Source of the DNA: Chlamydiales bacterium
Lineage (GTDB): Bacteria; Chlamydiota; Chlamydiia; Chlamydiales; SM23-39
Direction of reading: 5' to 3'
NCBI GenBank assembly: GCA_028278035.1
Contig: JANQFC010000052.1
Span: 62,001 to 126,000, forward strand
DNA: 64,000 bases
Shown here piece after piece: positions 36,884 to 46,063 of this stretch; positions within the stretch are counted from its first letter, which is position 1; each line of letters starts with the position of its first letter. The notes under the pieces were generated by a model. The model was given only the letters and a program-made list of their open reading frames with translations. It had not been told where the DNA came from and searched no databases. A program made the translations under genes and the position numbers.

Positions 36884-37420
36884 CTAGAACAAATTTTCAA
36901 TGTTTTTACATTCTTTTCTAATAATTGAATAAATACACAGATCTAAATATTTGCCTTTTGAAAAAATAGCTTCTCTTGCAATACCTTCAAAAGTATAACC
37001 GCATTTTTGAGCAACTGCTATTGATGCCCTATGATAGTCCGGAATAGATAGCTGTAGTCTATTTATTTTTTTTGCAGAAAATAAAAAAGCAGAAAATAAA
37101 GCCAGGGCCTCTTTCATAAATCCTTTTGCTCTGTCCTCTTTTTGAAAGATGATATATTTAAGTTCTAAAGCATCCAGGTAATTAGACTTTCTATAGGCTA
37201 TCATGCCTATTATTCTATCTTCTAGGTTTGTAATAACACAAATAGCTTCTTTCTCATCCCAAAGACCGTTTTTTTCAAACTTTTTTTTGAATTTATATTC
37301 AGACTCAATATCTTTTGGAAAAAAATCGTTTGAAAGTACAGCAGATTCCAAAAGTTTGAAAAAAACTTCTAGGTCCTTTTCTTTCAAAGGCCTCAGCCTT
37401 ATATTTCTTCCTTCAATCAT
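36884..37420 (-). CDS. GNAT acetyltransferase, RimJ/RimL type
   Basis: A 178-residue GNAT protein: N-terminal NIRLRPLKEKDLEVFFKLLES, the central DRIIGMIAYRKS strand, acetyl-CoA-binding region EDRAKGFMKEALALF (a variant R-x-x-G/A loop) and C-terminal NRLQLSIPDYHRASIAVAQKCGYTFEGIAREA, as in ribosomal protein or amino-acid N-acetyltransferases. Substrate unknown. It sits between psd and the ankyrin gene. No Shine-Dalgarno precedes the ATG, which is only 10 nt from a 12-bp hairpin. Confidence 0.8.
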   Translation of the reverse strand: MIEGRNIRLRPLKEKDLEVFFKLLESAVLSNDFFPKDIESEYKFKKKFEKNGLWDEKEAICVITNLEDRIIGMIAYRKSNYLDALELKYIIFQKEDRAKGFMKEALALFSAFLFSAKKINRLQLSIPDYHRASIAVAQKCGYTFEGIAREAIFSKGKYLDLCIYSIIRKECKNIENLF

Positions 37421-37429
37421 AATTAAAAT

Positions 37430-37463
37430 AAATAGTTAAAAAGTGTAAACATTTTAACTATTT
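37430..37463 (-). terminator. 12-bp AT-rich hairpin, possible terminator of the ankyrin gene
   Basis: AAATAGTTAAAA (37430-37441) pairs perfectly with TTTTAACTATTT (37452-37463) across a 10-nt loop. On the minus strand it follows the ankyrin gene and is followed by T-rich sequence; it also sits immediately before the acetyltransferase start. Confidence 0.4.
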
Positions 37464-37554
37464 TTAGAAAAAATAGAAATATTAAAAATAATTTATAAAA
37501 AAGGCTATATATTAAAAAATTAATTTAACTAATTCTAAAACATATAGTTTTATA

Positions 37555-39516
37555 TTATTCAGCTAACCACTTCTGCAATTGGGCTTCGATTTGTGGATTT
37601 TTAGAGTGATAATCTTCAAAACCAGCTTCACACTCATGCACTTTTTTATATTTTTTCAAAATGCAGAGAGCTAAGTCTTTCTGACCATTGAACACCGCCA
37701 TATCTACCGGAGTCATATTATATGCATTTTCTTCAGCTCTGATATCTGCTCCGTTTGCAATTAGCTTTTCAGCAATTAAAAATATTTCTTCTAATGTCAT
37801 TTTATCATAATGCTGTTCTTCACTAGGCTGCATTTTCACTACATGATGCAAACAAGTTCTGCCGAAAACATCTTTTGCATTAGTATCTGCTTTAAAATAA
37901 TCTATACAAATATTTAAAAGCCAAGAGCGATTAAGATTTATAGCCTCATGTAATAATAGTGTTTTACCCTCTGCATCTAGAGCATTAATTAAATTGGGAT
38001 CAACTAAATTAGCTTGAGCCAACTTTTTCAACATTATCTTGTTGGCATAATATAAAATAGTTTTTCCCTTATTGTCAGTAACATTAACATCTACACTATA
38101 TTTTTCTTTTAAAAGCTTGATCAATTCAATTATCTCATCTTCTGATACACAGTTAGGCTTTGGATATATATACGTAGCTAGCAATTCATGTATATATGTT
38201 TTACCATTATTTCCTAAAGCTAAAGGGTCTAATTTTCCTGATTCAATGAATTGAATAAAACATTGTATTAAATTTTGAGTTAAAAATTTGTTAAGTTCCT
38301 TGCTTTGATTAAATAAACAATGAAATACATTTCTACCTTCATTATCTCGGATATTAAGATCCGCCCCATGCTGAACCAATTCCTTTAAAACGTTTACAAT
38401 AAACTCTTGTTTGTTAGGGTTTTCCACTAAATAATGCAGCGCTGTTTTGCCTTCTTTGTCCTGAATATTCCAATGAATTCCATTATTGCCCAATAAAGTT
38501 AATAATTTATATGCATCTTTTACTCTCATTTTGATAGGATCAGTATTTCTTTTTTGAGTATAAAGAAACATTTTATGTAAAACTGTTCTACCATCTTCAT
38601 CTAGAGAATTTATAGCAGCCCCTTTTTTTATTAATAATGTTAATAATTGTAAGTTATGAAAATCTTCTTCAAATACACCTTGAAATATTTCATCTACATC
38701 TATTTGTTTTAATAATTCTTCGAAAAATAATTTATTTTGTTCCGAAGAAATTAATTGAGCATCTAATACCATTCTATGATAACGGTACATTGCCTCAAAA
38801 GTATAATAATCTATATGAACTTTCCGACGCATACTTATATTTACAAAATTTTTCATAATATAAAAAGAAGAACGCGCATTTAAATAATTGGGATCAGTAC
38901 GCAAATGACCGTAAGCTGCATCGGACTGTAATAATTGCTGCGGAGCGAAAAGGCTTTTGTTGTATCTATCAAAAATTGTATTCATATTTTCAATAGCTTG
39001 ACACAAAGGTGTTTTTTTACAGTCCGTCTCATGACTTAAAACAACATCAACATCTGCGCCTAAAATCATGGCGGCATTTATTGATACAGAACTTAAAGAT
39101 TGTAACATAGTATTACCAAATTGTAATCCCTTCAGTAATATCTGAGTTCTTTGCTCAACGGTCGCTGCTACTTGCTGAACCCATTCGGCAACTTCCTCAG
39201 GCACTTTTAAGAGAGGTATTTTGAATCTGTTCACTTTTTTAGCAGCTAAAAACATTAAACTATGAGGAGCCTTAGTTGCAATTGGAGCTATTTTTGCTAA
39301 AAATTCCTTTCTAGTAGAATTTTCCAAATATTGCAAAACACTTTGATCTAACCATGCTTTATCCTGATAGTTTTGTTCCAATTCAGCTCTTTTTTCAGGA
39401 TCCGTTTCTTCTGCAATTAACTTTTGTATTTCTGCTCTAGCTTTGACCTGCTCTTCACGCTGAAAAATAAAATCTATAATATCATTAGCTCGATCATCTC
39501 TAAGACGGATAGTCAT
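37555..39516 (-). CDS. Ankyrin-repeat protein, candidate host-interaction factor
   Basis: A 653-residue soluble protein. The first 250 residues are helical, Gln- and Glu-rich and unassigned. From about residue 310 there are roughly eight ankyrin-like repeats, e.g. NSLDEDGRTVLHKMF, NIQDKEGKTALHYLVE, NIRDNEGRNVFHCLF, NAKDVFGRTCLHHVVK. No signal peptide is visible; type III effectors also lack one. Ankyrin proteins are common candidate effectors in environmental Chlamydiae and other amoeba-associated bacteria, so an effector role is plausible but inferred. An AAAGGA ribosome binding site precedes the ATG. It occupies the position between psd and secA. Confidence 0.82.
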   Translation of the reverse strand: MTIRLRDDRANDIIDFIFQREEQVKARAEIQKLIAEETDPEKRAELEQNYQDKAWLDQSVLQYLENSTRKEFLAKIAPIATKAPHSLMFLAAKKVNRFKIPLLKVPEEVAEWVQQVAATVEQRTQILLKGLQFGNTMLQSLSSVSINAAMILGADVDVVLSHETDCKKTPLCQAIENMNTIFDRYNKSLFAPQQLLQSDAAYGHLRTDPNYLNARSSFYIMKNFVNISMRRKVHIDYYTFEAMYRYHRMVLDAQLISSEQNKLFFEELLKQIDVDEIFQGVFEEDFHNLQLLTLLIKKGAAINSLDEDGRTVLHKMFLYTQKRNTDPIKMRVKDAYKLLTLLGNNGIHWNIQDKEGKTALHYLVENPNKQEFIVNVLKELVQHGADLNIRDNEGRNVFHCLFNQSKELNKFLTQNLIQCFIQFIESGKLDPLALGNNGKTYIHELLATYIYPKPNCVSEDEIIELIKLLKEKYSVDVNVTDNKGKTILYYANKIMLKKLAQANLVDPNLINALDAEGKTLLLHEAINLNRSWLLNICIDYFKADTNAKDVFGRTCLHHVVKMQPSEEQHYDKMTLEEIFLIAEKLIANGADIRAEENAYNMTPVDMAVFNGQKDLALCILKKYKKVHECEAGFEDYHSKNPQIEAQLQKWLAE

Positions 39517-39767
39517 AAAATATTTTCCTTTATTATTTTTTAAATTTAATAATTAACAGAAATAAATATTACTAATAATAATATCGCAATAACACCCAAG
39601 ATAATTACCAATTAAAAAAATAATTATTTATTAATATTTAAAAATATTTAATTTTTATTAATCCTTAGTTACATAGGTTATTATTATGTTTTTATAATAA
39701 TTCCTCTGACTTGTAGGAAAAACATTAATACTATAAAATTTATGTAAAATAACAAAGTAGAAAATTT

Positions 39768-42700
39768 ATGTTCGGCCTTCTCAAAAAAATATTTGGCACA
39801 GCTCAAGACAGACTGGTAAAGAAATATTTTAAAACAGTCCAAAAGATCAATGAAATAGAAAAGGGCTACCAAAACCTAACAGAAGCAGAAGTAATTCACA
39901 AAACAGAAGAATTTAAAAAAAGATACCAAAACGGAGAACCTGTTGATCAATTACTGCCTGAAGCTTATGCCGTAGTGAAAAATATCTGCCGCAGACTCTG
40001 CGGAACAGATATCCACGTATCCGGATATGATCAAAAATGGGATATGATCCCATATGATGTACAGATAGTAGGCGCTATTGCCATGCATAAAGGATCTATT
40101 GCTGAAATGCAGACAGGAGAAGGAAAAACACTTACTGCATCTATGCCTTTATACCTAAATGCTATCACAGGAAAAGCTGTTCATTTGGTTACTGTTAACG
40201 ATTACCTTGCAAAAAGAGACTGTGAGTGGATAGGCACCATCTTTAAGAAATTAAAATTAACAGTCAGTGCTTTGACCAATGATGTTCCTCCTCAAGAAAG
40301 AAAACAGGTGTATGCTTCTGACATAGTATATGGAACTGCATCAGAGTTCGGATTTGATTATCTAAGAGATAATTCAATGGCTTCTTCAAAAGAAGAGCAA
40401 GTACAAAGAATACCGTATTTTGCAATAATCGATGAAACAGACTCTATTTTAATTGATGAAGCTAGAACTCCGCTAATTATCTCAGGACCGGCTCCTGTCA
40501 GTAGGCAAATGTATGACGAGTTAAAAATAAACGTTTCTCTTTTAGTAAAAAACCAAAGAGACCTTTGCAACAGATTTGCAACAGAGGCAAGAAAAATCCT
40601 TCAAGAGCTTGGATATTTAGATGCAAAAGAACTTCCTAAATTATCAAAAGAGAAAGAAACTAAAGCACAAAACGCCTTTAAACAATTGTGGCTTGTTGAT
40701 AAAGGTACACCAAGAAATAAAATTTTAAAAAGAATTAAAGAAAATCCCGACCTTAGGTTCCAAATAGAAAAATGGGAAACATATTTCCATATGGAACAAA
40801 ACAAAAAAGAAAAAGCCACCGAAATCTCTCAACTTTTCATAGTAATTGATGAAAGAGCCAGCGAATACGAACTAACAGATAAAGGAATAAAAGCATGGTC
40901 TCAATTCGACAAAAATGAAGAGGCCGGCAATGACTTTGTAATGTTAGACCTCGGCTACGAATATGCTCAAATAGACAATGATAAAAAACTTACAGAAAAA
41001 CAGAAAATAGAAAAGAAAGTAGCTCTTCGAGAAGAAGATGCAAAGAGAAAAGAAAGATCCCACAACTTAAGACAATTATTTAGGGCTCATCTTTTAATGG
41101 AAAAAGATGTTGATTATATCGTTCAAAATAACGAAATTATAATTATCGATGAAAACACAGGAAGGCCTCAGCCCGGCAGAAGATTTTCGGACGGACTTCA
41201 TCAATCCATAGAAGCAAAAGAAAATGTAAAGGTTCAAAAAGAAACACAAACCTATGCAACTATCACACTTCAAAATTATTTTAGAATGTATGATAAGTTA
41301 GCAGGAATGTCAGGAACAGCAATAACCGAAGCACATGAGTTCAAACAAATTTATAAATTAGATGTTTTAGAAATACCGACATACTGTCCTTGCAAAAGAA
41401 AAGATTCCAATGATGAAATCTACATGACGGAAAGAGAAAAATATCTGGCAATCTTAAAAGAAATTAAAAGTCTGCACTCACAAGGAAGACCTATTCTGAT
41501 TGGAACAGAATCTGTTGAAATTTCCGAAAAATTATCTAGGATTTTAAAACAAAATAAAGTACCTCATCATGTATTGAATGCCAAGAACCACGAAAAAGAA
41601 GCGGAAATAATAGCCAATGCCGGTAAAAAAGGAATAGTAACCCTTGCTACAAACATGGCAGGAAGAGGAACAGATATTAAATTAACAGAAGAAGTAAAAA
41701 AATTCGGCGGCCTTCATGTATTAGGAACAACCAGACATCATTCTAGAAGAATAGACAGACAACTTAGAGGAAGATCGGGAAGATTGGGAGACCCCGGATC
41801 TTCTAAATTCTTTGTGTCTTTTGAAGATTCTTTAATGAGGCTGTTTGCATCTCCCAGACTCACTTCCATGCTTCAAAGGTTCCGCCCTCCTGAAGGAGAA
41901 CCTATCTCTGCCAAGGTTTTAAACAGATCAATAGAGACTGCTCAAAAAAGAATCGAGCAAAGAAACTTTATGATGAGAAAGCATACTTTGGAATATGACG
42001 ATGTAATGAACAAACAAAGGCAGGAGATATATTCATTTAGACACGATCTTCTTCATACAGAAAATCCAATAGAAACAGCAAAAGATATTATTGAAAATAT
42101 CATAACATCCAAAGCAACCGAGTATTTTATCGATAAAACAAATGAAGCTGCATGGAGACCAAAAGAATTTAGAGAATTTTTGGTTACAAATTTCCCTGTA
42201 TCTTTTGATGAAGCTATTTTCGATGACGAATACATACAAATAGAAGACATAGAAAAAATTGCTGTTGATAAAATTATTTCAGCATTTGATGAAAAGCTAA
42301 AAATTCAAACAATTACAATTTCTCAAATGCATCCGGATCAACAAGAAGAAAAAATCGAAAAAGTTTTATTCGAAGTTATAAAAAATATAATGATCCGAAA
42401 AATTGATAAGCTTTGGCAGGAACATCTTCTTCAAATTGATCATTTAAGATCTGATGTATCGCTTAGAGCCTTCGGTCAAAAAGATCCTTTAGTTGAGTTC
42501 AAACATGAAGCTTTTATGCTTTTTAATGAGTTTCATCAGAATTTAAATATAGAGATCACATCTGATCTATTCAGATTTGAAATGGTATCTCCTGAACAAC
42601 AAAGGCTGCAGGAAACAATTAAAGATTTGCAAATGCATACTCAAAAATCTTTTGTCCCCCAGCCAGCAGAAGAAAATAACCCCCAAGCTGAAGAAACGCC

Positions 42701-42800
42701 ATCTTCTTCTCCAATAACCACTGAAACCAAAATAAACCGAAATGCAACTTGTCCATGCGGAAGCGGTAAAAAATATAAAAAATGCTGCGGAGCAATGTAA
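39768..42800 (+). CDS. secA: Protein translocase motor SecA
   Basis: A 1,010-residue SecA, longer than most. Walker A is in AEMQTGEGKTLTASMPLYL near residue 107, and AIIDETDSILIDEARTPLI is the DEAD-type Walker B region. ATNMAGRGTDIKL, RRIDRQLRGRSGRLGDPGSS and the helical scaffold/wing domain follow. An extra Lys/Glu-rich segment of roughly 150 residues lies at about 265-430, interrupting NBD1 near the preprotein-binding region; long SecA proteins are typical of Chlamydiae as I recall. It ends in a zinc-binding SEC-C motif (CPCGSGKKYKKCCG). It drives post-translational export through SecYEG. Confidence 0.96.
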   Translation: MFGLLKKIFGTAQDRLVKKYFKTVQKINEIEKGYQNLTEAEVIHKTEEFKKRYQNGEPVDQLLPEAYAVVKNICRRLCGTDIHVSGYDQKWDMIPYDVQIVGAIAMHKGSIAEMQTGEGKTLTASMPLYLNAITGKAVHLVTVNDYLAKRDCEWIGTIFKKLKLTVSALTNDVPPQERKQVYASDIVYGTASEFGFDYLRDNSMASSKEEQVQRIPYFAIIDETDSILIDEARTPLIISGPAPVSRQMYDELKINVSLLVKNQRDLCNRFATEARKILQELGYLDAKELPKLSKEKETKAQNAFKQLWLVDKGTPRNKILKRIKENPDLRFQIEKWETYFHMEQNKKEKATEISQLFIVIDERASEYELTDKGIKAWSQFDKNEEAGNDFVMLDLGYEYAQIDNDKKLTEKQKIEKKVALREEDAKRKERSHNLRQLFRAHLLMEKDVDYIVQNNEIIIIDENTGRPQPGRRFSDGLHQSIEAKENVKVQKETQTYATITLQNYFRMYDKLAGMSGTAITEAHEFKQIYKLDVLEIPTYCPCKRKDSNDEIYMTEREKYLAILKEIKSLHSQGRPILIGTESVEISEKLSRILKQNKVPHHVLNAKNHEKEAEIIANAGKKGIVTLATNMAGRGTDIKLTEEVKKFGGLHVLGTTRHHSRRIDRQLRGRSGRLGDPGSSKFFVSFEDSLMRLFASPRLTSMLQRFRPPEGEPISAKVLNRSIETAQKRIEQRNFMMRKHTLEYDDVMNKQRQEIYSFRHDLLHTENPIETAKDIIENIITSKATEYFIDKTNEAAWRPKEFREFLVTNFPVSFDEAIFDDEYIQIEDIEKIAVDKIISAFDEKLKIQTITISQMHPDQQEEKIEKVLFEVIKNIMIRKIDKLWQEHLLQIDHLRSDVSLRAFGQKDPLVEFKHEAFMLFNEFHQNLNIEITSDLFRFEMVSPEQQRLQETIKDLQMHTQKSFVPQPAEENNPQAEETPSSSPITTETKINRNATCPCGSGKKYKKCCGAM

Positions 42801-43058
42801 AAATACATTGCATTCAATTGCAAATATTTTAAAATTTTTGACTATAAGTTCTTTCAACACAGCTTCAATACAAATCCCGAAAAAGCTGATCTAATTGGAA
42901 AATTTATAGGTAAAAAAATAGGTCATACAATCGGAGAAGCATCAGGCAATGTTTCAGGCTATACTATCGGAGCAATCTCCGGAGTAGCTTTAGGAATTAT
43001 TCACAGAAAATTATCCGGCTATTTCATGACAAAGATCTTTTTTCCAACCAACAACTAA
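42801..43058 (+). pseudogene. Start-less open frame directly after secA, glycine-zipper-like
   Basis: In the secA frame, the 85 codons after its TAA are open and read like a real protein (ADLIGKFIGKKIGHTIGE, GYTIGAISGVALGIIH), with regular Gly spacing typical of membrane-inserting glycine zippers. There is no ATG, GTG or TTG before a Met close to the end. It could be a 5'-truncated remnant, a gene using a rare ATT start, or a readthrough product of secA. The stop overlaps the convergent gene stop by 3 nt. Confidence 0.35.
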
Positions 43059-43561
43059 GTCAAATCTTTTATTCCACGATATCCAAAATAAACTAAAGGA
43101 ATCCCAACTAAAGAATATAAAAACCAATAATTGGCATTCCATTTAAGATGAAGTTCTCCATTTTTAGAAAACAATAGTAAAATAATACTAAAGGCCAAAA
43201 TGTTCACTCCTACCCAAAATAATATTGTATGCATCAACCCATTATTAGTTTTTTCATCTAGCTCGCCGTCATCTTCATCTTCTCCTTCATCATCCTCATC
43301 CGGCTCACCATCGTCCTCATCTCCATTACCGTTTCCCGGCTTTTCTTCCGGCCCTTCAAAAGATTTAGGGCGATAAGGAGGAGGATATAAAGAATCTAAA
43401 GTTTCTTTAGCAGATAAAGATTTAATAGAATCATCCAAACTATTTAAGTTATTATTATTAGACTCAAATACACTGCTTCCGCAGTATGGACATATACTTA
43501 CTTCAATTGCTACTAACCCATCACAGTTAGGACATAATTTCGTCCTTTCTTGGCTTTTCAT
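43055..43561 (-). CDS. Zinc-ribbon membrane protein with acidic linker
   Basis: A 168-residue protein. The N-terminal double-CxxC zinc ribbon (LCPNCDGL ... ICPYCGSS) is followed by a Pro- and then extremely Asp/Glu/Gly-rich linker (about residues 70-105) and two C-terminal membrane segments (about 110-130 and 145-162). GGAG precedes the ATG. Zinc-ribbon/TM proteins of this layout often act as accessory membrane factors, but no function is known. Chlamydia has a conserved unknown gene after secA that may correspond; I could not verify this. Confidence 0.7.
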   Translation of the reverse strand: MKSQERTKLCPNCDGLVAIEVSICPYCGSSVFESNNNNLNSLDDSIKSLSAKETLDSLYPPPYRPKSFEGPEEKPGNGNGDEDDGEPDEDDEGEDEDDGELDEKTNNGLMHTILFWVGVNILAFSIILLLFSKNGELHLKWNANYWFLYSLVGIPLVYFGYRGIKDLT

Positions 43562-43682
43562 TATTTTCTCCGATATAATATTTAATATATTATTAATAAC
43601 AAAATTTTTTTCGTTTGAAAAGTAAAACTAATCCTAGCAACAATTTTTTTTATCAATTAAACTAAAAAGAAAAAGGATCAAT

Positions 43683-45077
43683 ATGACTAAATCATATGAT
43701 ATTGCAATAATTGGCTCCGGCCCCGGCGGTTATACAGCAGCTATCAGAGCTGCCCAGTTAGGAAAATCTGTTGCATTAATCGAAAAGCTATATATCGGTG
43801 GTGTTTGCTTAAATGTCGGATGTATCCCCACAAAATCCATTTTAACATCAGCAGATGCATTGGATATTATAAAAAAAGCAGAAGATTTCGGCCTGTCTGT
43901 TAATGACGTGAAATTTGATTTAGAAAAAATAATAAAAAGAAAAGATCAAATTGTTACCAATTTAAGAAACGGCCTTACTAATTTACTAAAAACAAATAAA
44001 ATTAACCTCATATCAGGTAAAGCTAAATTTTTATCTTCTACAGAGCTTGAAATAACAGGAAAGGAAACTATAAAAATCTCCGCTAAAAAAATAATAATAG
44101 CAACAGGCTCTTTGCCTCAAGAACTTAAAAATGTTGAAGTTGATCATAAGCTTATTTTCAATTCTAATTCCTTGCTTTGTTTGAAAAAGCTGCCCAAATC
44201 AATGATTATAATAGGCGGCGGCTACATCGGATGCGAGTTTGCTTCTTTTTATACAAGGCTGGGTGTAAAGATCACAATGATAGAAGCGCTTCCTTCCATA
44301 TTGTACTCACACGGCAAAGAAATTTCTGATTTACTTACTACAACTTTTAAAAGACAAGGTATAGAAATACTTACAAACGTAAAAGTCACAGGCGCTGAGA
44401 AAACGTCTAACGTTAAAATAAAATTAGAAGATGGGAAAGTAGTAGAGTCCGATATAGCTCTTGTTGCAATCGGCAGATGTGTAAATACAAAAGGTTTGGA
44501 TTTAGAAAAAGCAAATATAAAAACCGGTAAAAAAACTGAAGTAATAGTAAATGAAAAAATGCAGACATCCAATCCTGATATTTATGCTATTGGGGACGTT
44601 ATCGGAAAATGGATGCTTGCCCATACTGCATCTCATGAAGCACTAGTTGCAGTAGATACAATAGTAAACAAAGAAAACAAAATGGACTTTTCATGCGTGC
44701 CGGCAATAATTTTCACAAAACCGGAAATTGCAATAGTAGGCTTGACTATTGAAAAAGCAAAAGAGCAAAATGTTGACTTTGAGGTCGGAAAATTTCCATT
44801 CACGGCTCTTGGAAAAGCACATGCTTCATCTCAAAAAGATGGTTTTGTACAAGTGCTAATAGATAAAAAAACAAATAACATAATAGGAGCTGGAGCGATC
44901 GGCCCAAGCGCTTCTGTTCTAATTGCAGAGATGGCTTTGGCTATCACAAACAAATTAAACACAAACTCTATAATAGAAACTATCCACGCTCATCCGACCC
45001 TTCCCGAAGCCTGGCTGGAAGCTACTTTGATATCTCAAAATAGGCCCCTTAACTTTCCACCGAATTTAAAAATATGA
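43683..45077 (+). CDS. lpdA: Dihydrolipoamide dehydrogenase (E3)
   Basis: A 464-residue flavoprotein. FAD-binding IIGSGPGGYTAAIRAAQLG, redox-active disulfide GGVCLNVGCIPTKS near residue 40, NAD-binding IIGGGYIGCEFASFY, FAD motif YAIGDV and the C-terminal catalytic HAHPTLPEAW are all intact. It is the E3 of pyruvate/2-oxoglutarate dehydrogenase complexes. AAAGGA precedes the ATG. It overlaps lipA by 4 nt (ATGA), tying it to lipoate synthesis; lpdA-lipA is also the order I recall in C. trachomatis. Confidence 0.96.
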   Translation: MTKSYDIAIIGSGPGGYTAAIRAAQLGKSVALIEKLYIGGVCLNVGCIPTKSILTSADALDIIKKAEDFGLSVNDVKFDLEKIIKRKDQIVTNLRNGLTNLLKTNKINLISGKAKFLSSTELEITGKETIKISAKKIIIATGSLPQELKNVEVDHKLIFNSNSLLCLKKLPKSMIIIGGGYIGCEFASFYTRLGVKITMIEALPSILYSHGKEISDLLTTTFKRQGIEILTNVKVTGAEKTSNVKIKLEDGKVVESDIALVAIGRCVNTKGLDLEKANIKTGKKTEVIVNEKMQTSNPDIYAIGDVIGKWMLAHTASHEALVAVDTIVNKENKMDFSCVPAIIFTKPEIAIVGLTIEKAKEQNVDFEVGKFPFTALGKAHASSQKDGFVQVLIDKKTNNIIGAGAIGPSASVLIAEMALAITNKLNTNSIIETIHAHPTLPEAWLEATLISQNRPLNFPPNLKI

Positions 45078-45934
45078 AATTACCCAGCTGGCTAAAACAA
45101 AAACTCCCGACAACATCTCTTTGCGAGATTCAAAAAATCATTGAAAAAAACAAACTGCATACAGTTTGTACAGAAGCAAATTGTCCTAACAAAACAAAAT
45201 GTTTTTCAAAAAAAACGGCAACTTTTTTAGCTCTAGGAAATAAATGCACAAGAAACTGCGGTTTTTGTGATATTGAGTTTGATAAAACTCCCAGGCCTCC
45301 AGATACTAATGAGCCTGGCCATATCGCCCAAGCAGCAAAAGATCTAAAATTAAAACATATTGTAATAACAATGGTATCCAGAGATGATCTAAAAGATCAG
45401 GGAGCTAATCATATTGCCAAAACAATTCAAGAAACTAAAAAATTAAACCCCCTGTCCTCAATAGAAGTCTTAGTCTCGGATTTTTCAGGAAAACAGGATT
45501 TATTGGATATGGTCTTAAATGAAAAACCGGATATATTTAATCATAATATCGAAACCGTAGAAGAAATTTCTCAAAAAATAAGACACATTGCTGATTATAA
45601 CAGATCGTTAAAAGTTTTAAATTATGCTAAAAAAACTAATAAACCCAGTTTTGTTAAATCCGGTCTTATGGTGGGTCTTGGCGAAACTGAAAAACAGGTA
45701 AAAAAAACATTAAAGGACTTATTTATAGCCGGATGTGATATAATAACAATTGGTCAATATCTTCAGCCCAGCACTCATAAATATCCAATAAAGTCTTTTA
45801 TTCATCCTGATCAGTTCAAAGCATATTCTTCATATGCTTTGTCCATTGGCATTAAATGCATATTATCCGGTCCTTTTGTAAGATCCAGTTTTAATGCCGA
45901 AAACCTCAAAAACAAAGTCCTTCTAACAACTTAA
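45074..45934 (+). CDS. lipA: Lipoyl synthase
   Basis: A 286-residue radical-SAM enzyme. It shows both clusters: the auxiliary CTEANCPNKTKC (C-x4-C-x5-C) and the radical-SAM CTRNCGFCDIE (C-x3-C-x2-C). VITMVSRDDLKDQGANH, KSGLMVGLGET, GQYLQPS and the C-terminal GPFVRSSFNAE (Ser ligand of the auxiliary cluster) are family hallmarks. It inserts sulfur into octanoyl-protein to form lipoyl cofactor; the clusters would come from the SUF system encoded at the left end of the window. Coupled to lpdA. Confidence 0.96.
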   Translation: MKLPSWLKQKLPTTSLCEIQKIIEKNKLHTVCTEANCPNKTKCFSKKTATFLALGNKCTRNCGFCDIEFDKTPRPPDTNEPGHIAQAAKDLKLKHIVITMVSRDDLKDQGANHIAKTIQETKKLNPLSSIEVLVSDFSGKQDLLDMVLNEKPDIFNHNIETVEEISQKIRHIADYNRSLKVLNYAKKTNKPSFVKSGLMVGLGETEKQVKKTLKDLFIAGCDIITIGQYLQPSTHKYPIKSFIHPDQFKAYSSYALSIGIKCILSGPFVRSSFNAENLKNKVLLTT

Positions 45935-46063
45935 TTAACAATTCAAATCACCTCTTCATTTTAATTAACTTAATTATATTTTTTTTTATTTTTTTATTGA
46001 TTAATTAATATTATTTTCATTACTTTAAAAATTTAGGGAGGAAGTGAATCAAAAATATATTGC

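Noticed and set aside
37555-39516. Ankyrin protein and low GC as evidence for Dependentiae (TM6)
   Set aside because: Considered first, but gene-order blocks, PBP2 length and the SecA neighbourhood fit Chlamydiota better.
42567-42860. Overlapping minus-strand frames at the 3' end of secA
   Set aside because: They are antisense to the SEC-C zinc motif region; Cys/Phe-rich composition is what reverse reading of this coding sequence gives.
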